Below, in pieces: positions 13,281 through 15,181 of a stretch of 15,181 nt of DNA. Numbering within the stretch: position 1 is the stretch's first letter; the number at the start of each line of letters is the position of its first letter. The notes beneath the pieces were generated by a model. The model did no database searches. It saw nothing but the letters and a program-made list of their open reading frames with translations, and had not been told where the DNA came from. Source of the stretch: an uncultured Porphyromonadaceae bacterium (GTDB lineage: Bacteria; Bacteroidota; Bacteroidia; Bacteroidales; Muribaculaceae). The stretch lies in assembly GCA_905193485.1 (NCBI GenBank), contig CAJJOX010000030.1, positions 1 to 15,181 on the forward strand, in the 5' to 3' direction. A program made the position numbers and the translations under genes.

Positions 13281-15181
13281 ATGCTTGATAAAATCATCAG
13301 TTTTTCATTGCGGAACCGGATAATAGTGTTGGTCGCGACAGGAATCATCATGCTTTGGGGCTGTTTTACAATGCTGCGCATTGATATAGATATTTTCCCA
13401 GACCTTAACGCTCCGACAGTCGCCATAATGACCGAAGCTCCCGGAATGACGCCGGAAGAAGTTGAGAAGATGGTCTCCTACCCTATAGAAACAGCTCTTA
13501 ACGGAGCGACAGACGTGAGAAGAGTGCGGTCGTCGTCGGCAACCGGATTTTCTATTGTGTGGGTTGAGTTTAATTGGGATGCCGATCCTTATATCGCACG
13601 TCAGATTGTTTCAGAAAAATTAGTTTCTGTCACGGGATTATTGCCACCCGGCACCGGTACGCCTACTCTCGGGCCACAATCGTCGATTCTTGGAGAAGTA
13701 ATGATTATAGGACTCACATCGACATCCGACAGCATATCGACAACGCAACTCCGTACAATAGCTGACCGAGCAATTGCTCCACGCTTGCTCGCGCTTGGTG
13801 GTGTGGCCCAGGTATCTGTGATCGGCGGTGATGTCGCCGAATATCAGATCTGCCTCTCGCAAGAGCGCATGAAGCATCTGGATGTAACTCTTGAAGAAGT
13901 GCGTCAAGCAGTTACAGACATCAATAGCAATCGTTCCGGAGGAGTTATTTACGATTACGGCAACGAATATCTCATAAAAATCGATATGCACACCACCGCA
14001 ACCGATCAATTGTCAAAAAGCGTCATCCGATCCGACGAACGTGGCGTGATAACTATTGGCGATGTAGCGACTGTTTCAATGGGGACTAAGTCGCCAAAAC
14101 TCGGCGTTGCATCGGAGCGTACAAAACCGGCTGTACTTATGACCGTAGCAAAGCAGCCGGCGACAAGCACGACCAAACTCACTGCAAACATCGAAACTAC
14201 GCTAAAGAGCCTTACGCCCTCACTGCCAAATGACATCAATATCTCGACTGATATCTTCCGGCAAAGCGACTTTATCGATAATTCGATAACCAACCTTCAA
14301 GTGTCATTATTCGAAGGTGCGATATTTGTCATTATCGTGTTGTTCATTTTTCTGATGAACTTCCGGACGACGCTGATTTCCGTTGTCGCGCTCCCGATTT
14401 CCATTATTGTCACCATATTGATTCTGAACTGCTTTGGTCTGACAATAAACACCATGAGCCTCGGAGGCATAGCCATTGCAATTGGTTCATTGGTCGATGA
14501 TGCGATTGTCGACGTGGAGAACGTCTACCGTCGGCTGCATATAAACGCCCAACTTCCGGAAGATGACCGCCTGACCTCAAGAGAAGTAGTATTTGAAGCC
14601 TCGCGTGAAGTTCGTTTACCGATCCTTAATTCAACCTTAATTATTGTCGCCAGTTTTCTGCCCCTTTTCTTTCTTGACGGCATAGAGGGACGAATGCTCA
14701 TCCCGCTCGGCATATCGTTTATAACAGCTCTTATAGCGTCCACTGTAGTTGCATTGACAGTCACACCTGCCCTATGCAGTTTCCTTTTAGGCCGTAATGC
14801 CGATAGCAGGCAATTGCAACGTGAGCCTCTGGTGACGCGCGTTGTTGTAAAAGCCTATAGAAGGTCTTTAATCGCCGTGATGCGTCATCGAGTCGCGGCA
14901 CTGACGGCTACGGCTCTGCTTCTTGTCGGTGCACTTATATGTTTTTTCATGTCGGGGCGCGGGTTCCTTCCATCTTTCAACGAAGGATCGCTCACCATCA
15001 ATGTCAGTACTCTCCCGGGGATCTCGCTTGAAGAAAGCGACCGCATCGGACGCGAAGCTGAACGAATCATACTTTCTTTACCGGAATTCACGACTACAGC
15101 CCGAAAAACAGGGCGTGCTGAACTGGATGAGCATTCGTTAGGCGTCAACGTTTCGGAAATCGAAGCTCCCTACACTCTTTC
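13281..15181 (+). CDS. Heavy-metal efflux RND transporter, CusA/CzcA-like (N-terminal 633 residues; cut by window edge)
   Basis: This inner-membrane, proton-driven trimeric pump would export metal ions from periplasm or cytoplasm through the adaptor to an outer-membrane channel. Seen are TM1 (about 11-30) followed by IDIFPDLNAPTV, the first porter domain, a block of transmembrane helices from about residue 345, and the HME-family signature GGIAIAIGSLVDDAIVDVEN, in which Asp406 and Glu413 match the CusA proton-relay residues Asp405 and Glu412. The second porter region has GFLPSFNEGSL, STLPGISLEE and KTGRAELDEH. At the place of CusA Met573, a copper ligand, the residue is Asn574, so Cu/Ag specificity is doubtful. 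Family members have about 1,030-1,050 residues, so roughly 40% lies beyond the window. No outer-membrane channel gene is visible; it may follow. The start is 12 bases after the adaptor stop. Confidence 0.94.
   Translation, partial: MLDKIISFSLRNRIIVLVATGIIMLWGCFTMLRIDIDIFPDLNAPTVAIMTEAPGMTPEEVEKMVSYPIETALNGATDVRRVRSSSATGFSIVWVEFNWDADPYIARQIVSEKLVSVTGLLPPGTGTPTLGPQSSILGEVMIIGLTSTSDSISTTQLRTIADRAIAPRLLALGGVAQVSVIGGDVAEYQICLSQERMKHLDVTLEEVRQAVTDINSNRSGGVIYDYGNEYLIKIDMHTTATDQLSKSVIRSDERGVITIGDVATVSMGTKSPKLGVASERTKPAVLMTVAKQPATSTTKLTANIETTLKSLTPSLPNDINISTDIFRQSDFIDNSITNLQVSLFEGAIFVIIVLFIFLMNFRTTLISVVALPISIIVTILILNCFGLTINTMSLGGIAIAIGSLVDDAIVDVENVYRRLHINAQLPEDDRLTSREVVFEASREVRLPILNSTLIIVASFLPLFFLDGIEGRMLIPLGISFITALIASTVVALTVTPALCSFLLGRNADSRQLQREPLVTRVVVKAYRRSLIAVMRHRVAALTATALLLVGALICFFMSGRGFLPSFNEGSLTINVSTLPGISLEESDRIGREAERIILSLPEFTTTARKTGRAELDEHSLGVNVSEIEAPYTL

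Noticed and set aside
13638..14293. Minus-strand open frames opposite the RND pump (13638-14009, 14006-14293).
   Set aside because: Antisense shadows of an unambiguous CusA/CzcA-like gene.

Overview
The window looks like chromosomal core sequence from a member of the Bacteroidota, most likely order Bacteroidales; a Muribaculaceae-like organism is possible but I cannot prove the family. The grounds are: six of six apparent transcription-unit starts carry the Bacteroidota-type -7 promoter element TAnnTTTG; pheS stands without pheT; the protein set is typical of the phylum (TlpA-like thioredoxin with an N-terminal DUF4369-like region, DUF3108 protein, short outer-membrane beta-barrel protein, glutamine-dependent NAD synthetase); and classical Shine-Dalgarno sequences are scarce. 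No rRNA, tRNA, CRISPR array, insertion sequence, integrase or phage gene is visible. Coding density is high, and no gene-free stretch exceeds 150 bases (largest: 1151-1280, 3529-3675 and 8206-8337, all promoter regions).

Layout. (1) 1-1150, minus: N-terminal 383 residues of NAD synthetase NadE, running off the left edge. (2) 1281-1826, plus: small outer-membrane beta-barrel protein divergent from nadE. (3) 1864-3528, minus: long-chain-type AMP-forming acyl-CoA ligase, convergent with the barrel gene. (4) 3676-8205, plus: a run of housekeeping genes, namely a TlpA-like lipoprotein thioredoxin, pheS, crcB/fluC, nth and tilS, with short gaps and an 8-base nth/tilS overlap. (5) 8338-11531, plus: tdk, a DUF3108 exported protein and an exported 5'-nucleotidase, with an ATGA overlap and a 27-base gap; together these look like a nucleotide/nucleoside salvage operon. 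(6) 11603 to the right edge, plus: a heavy-metal efflux operon with a small His/Cys-rich lipoprotein, a CusB/CzcB-like periplasmic adaptor lipoprotein and a CusA/CzcA-like RND pump cut by the window end.

Most of the window is ordinary core genome and I do not see a clearly new system. The parts most worth a second look are the metal-efflux operon (uncharacterised His/Cys-rich lipoprotein, an 8-bp inverted repeat laid over the promoter, near-leaderless start, and a pump lacking the CusA copper methionine at the one position visible), the A6 tract at the start of the TlpA-like gene (one base of slippage would fuse an 8-codon upstream ORF to a signal peptide that otherwise lacks positive charge), and a thymidine kinase with alanine in place of the usual P-loop glycine before the lysine.
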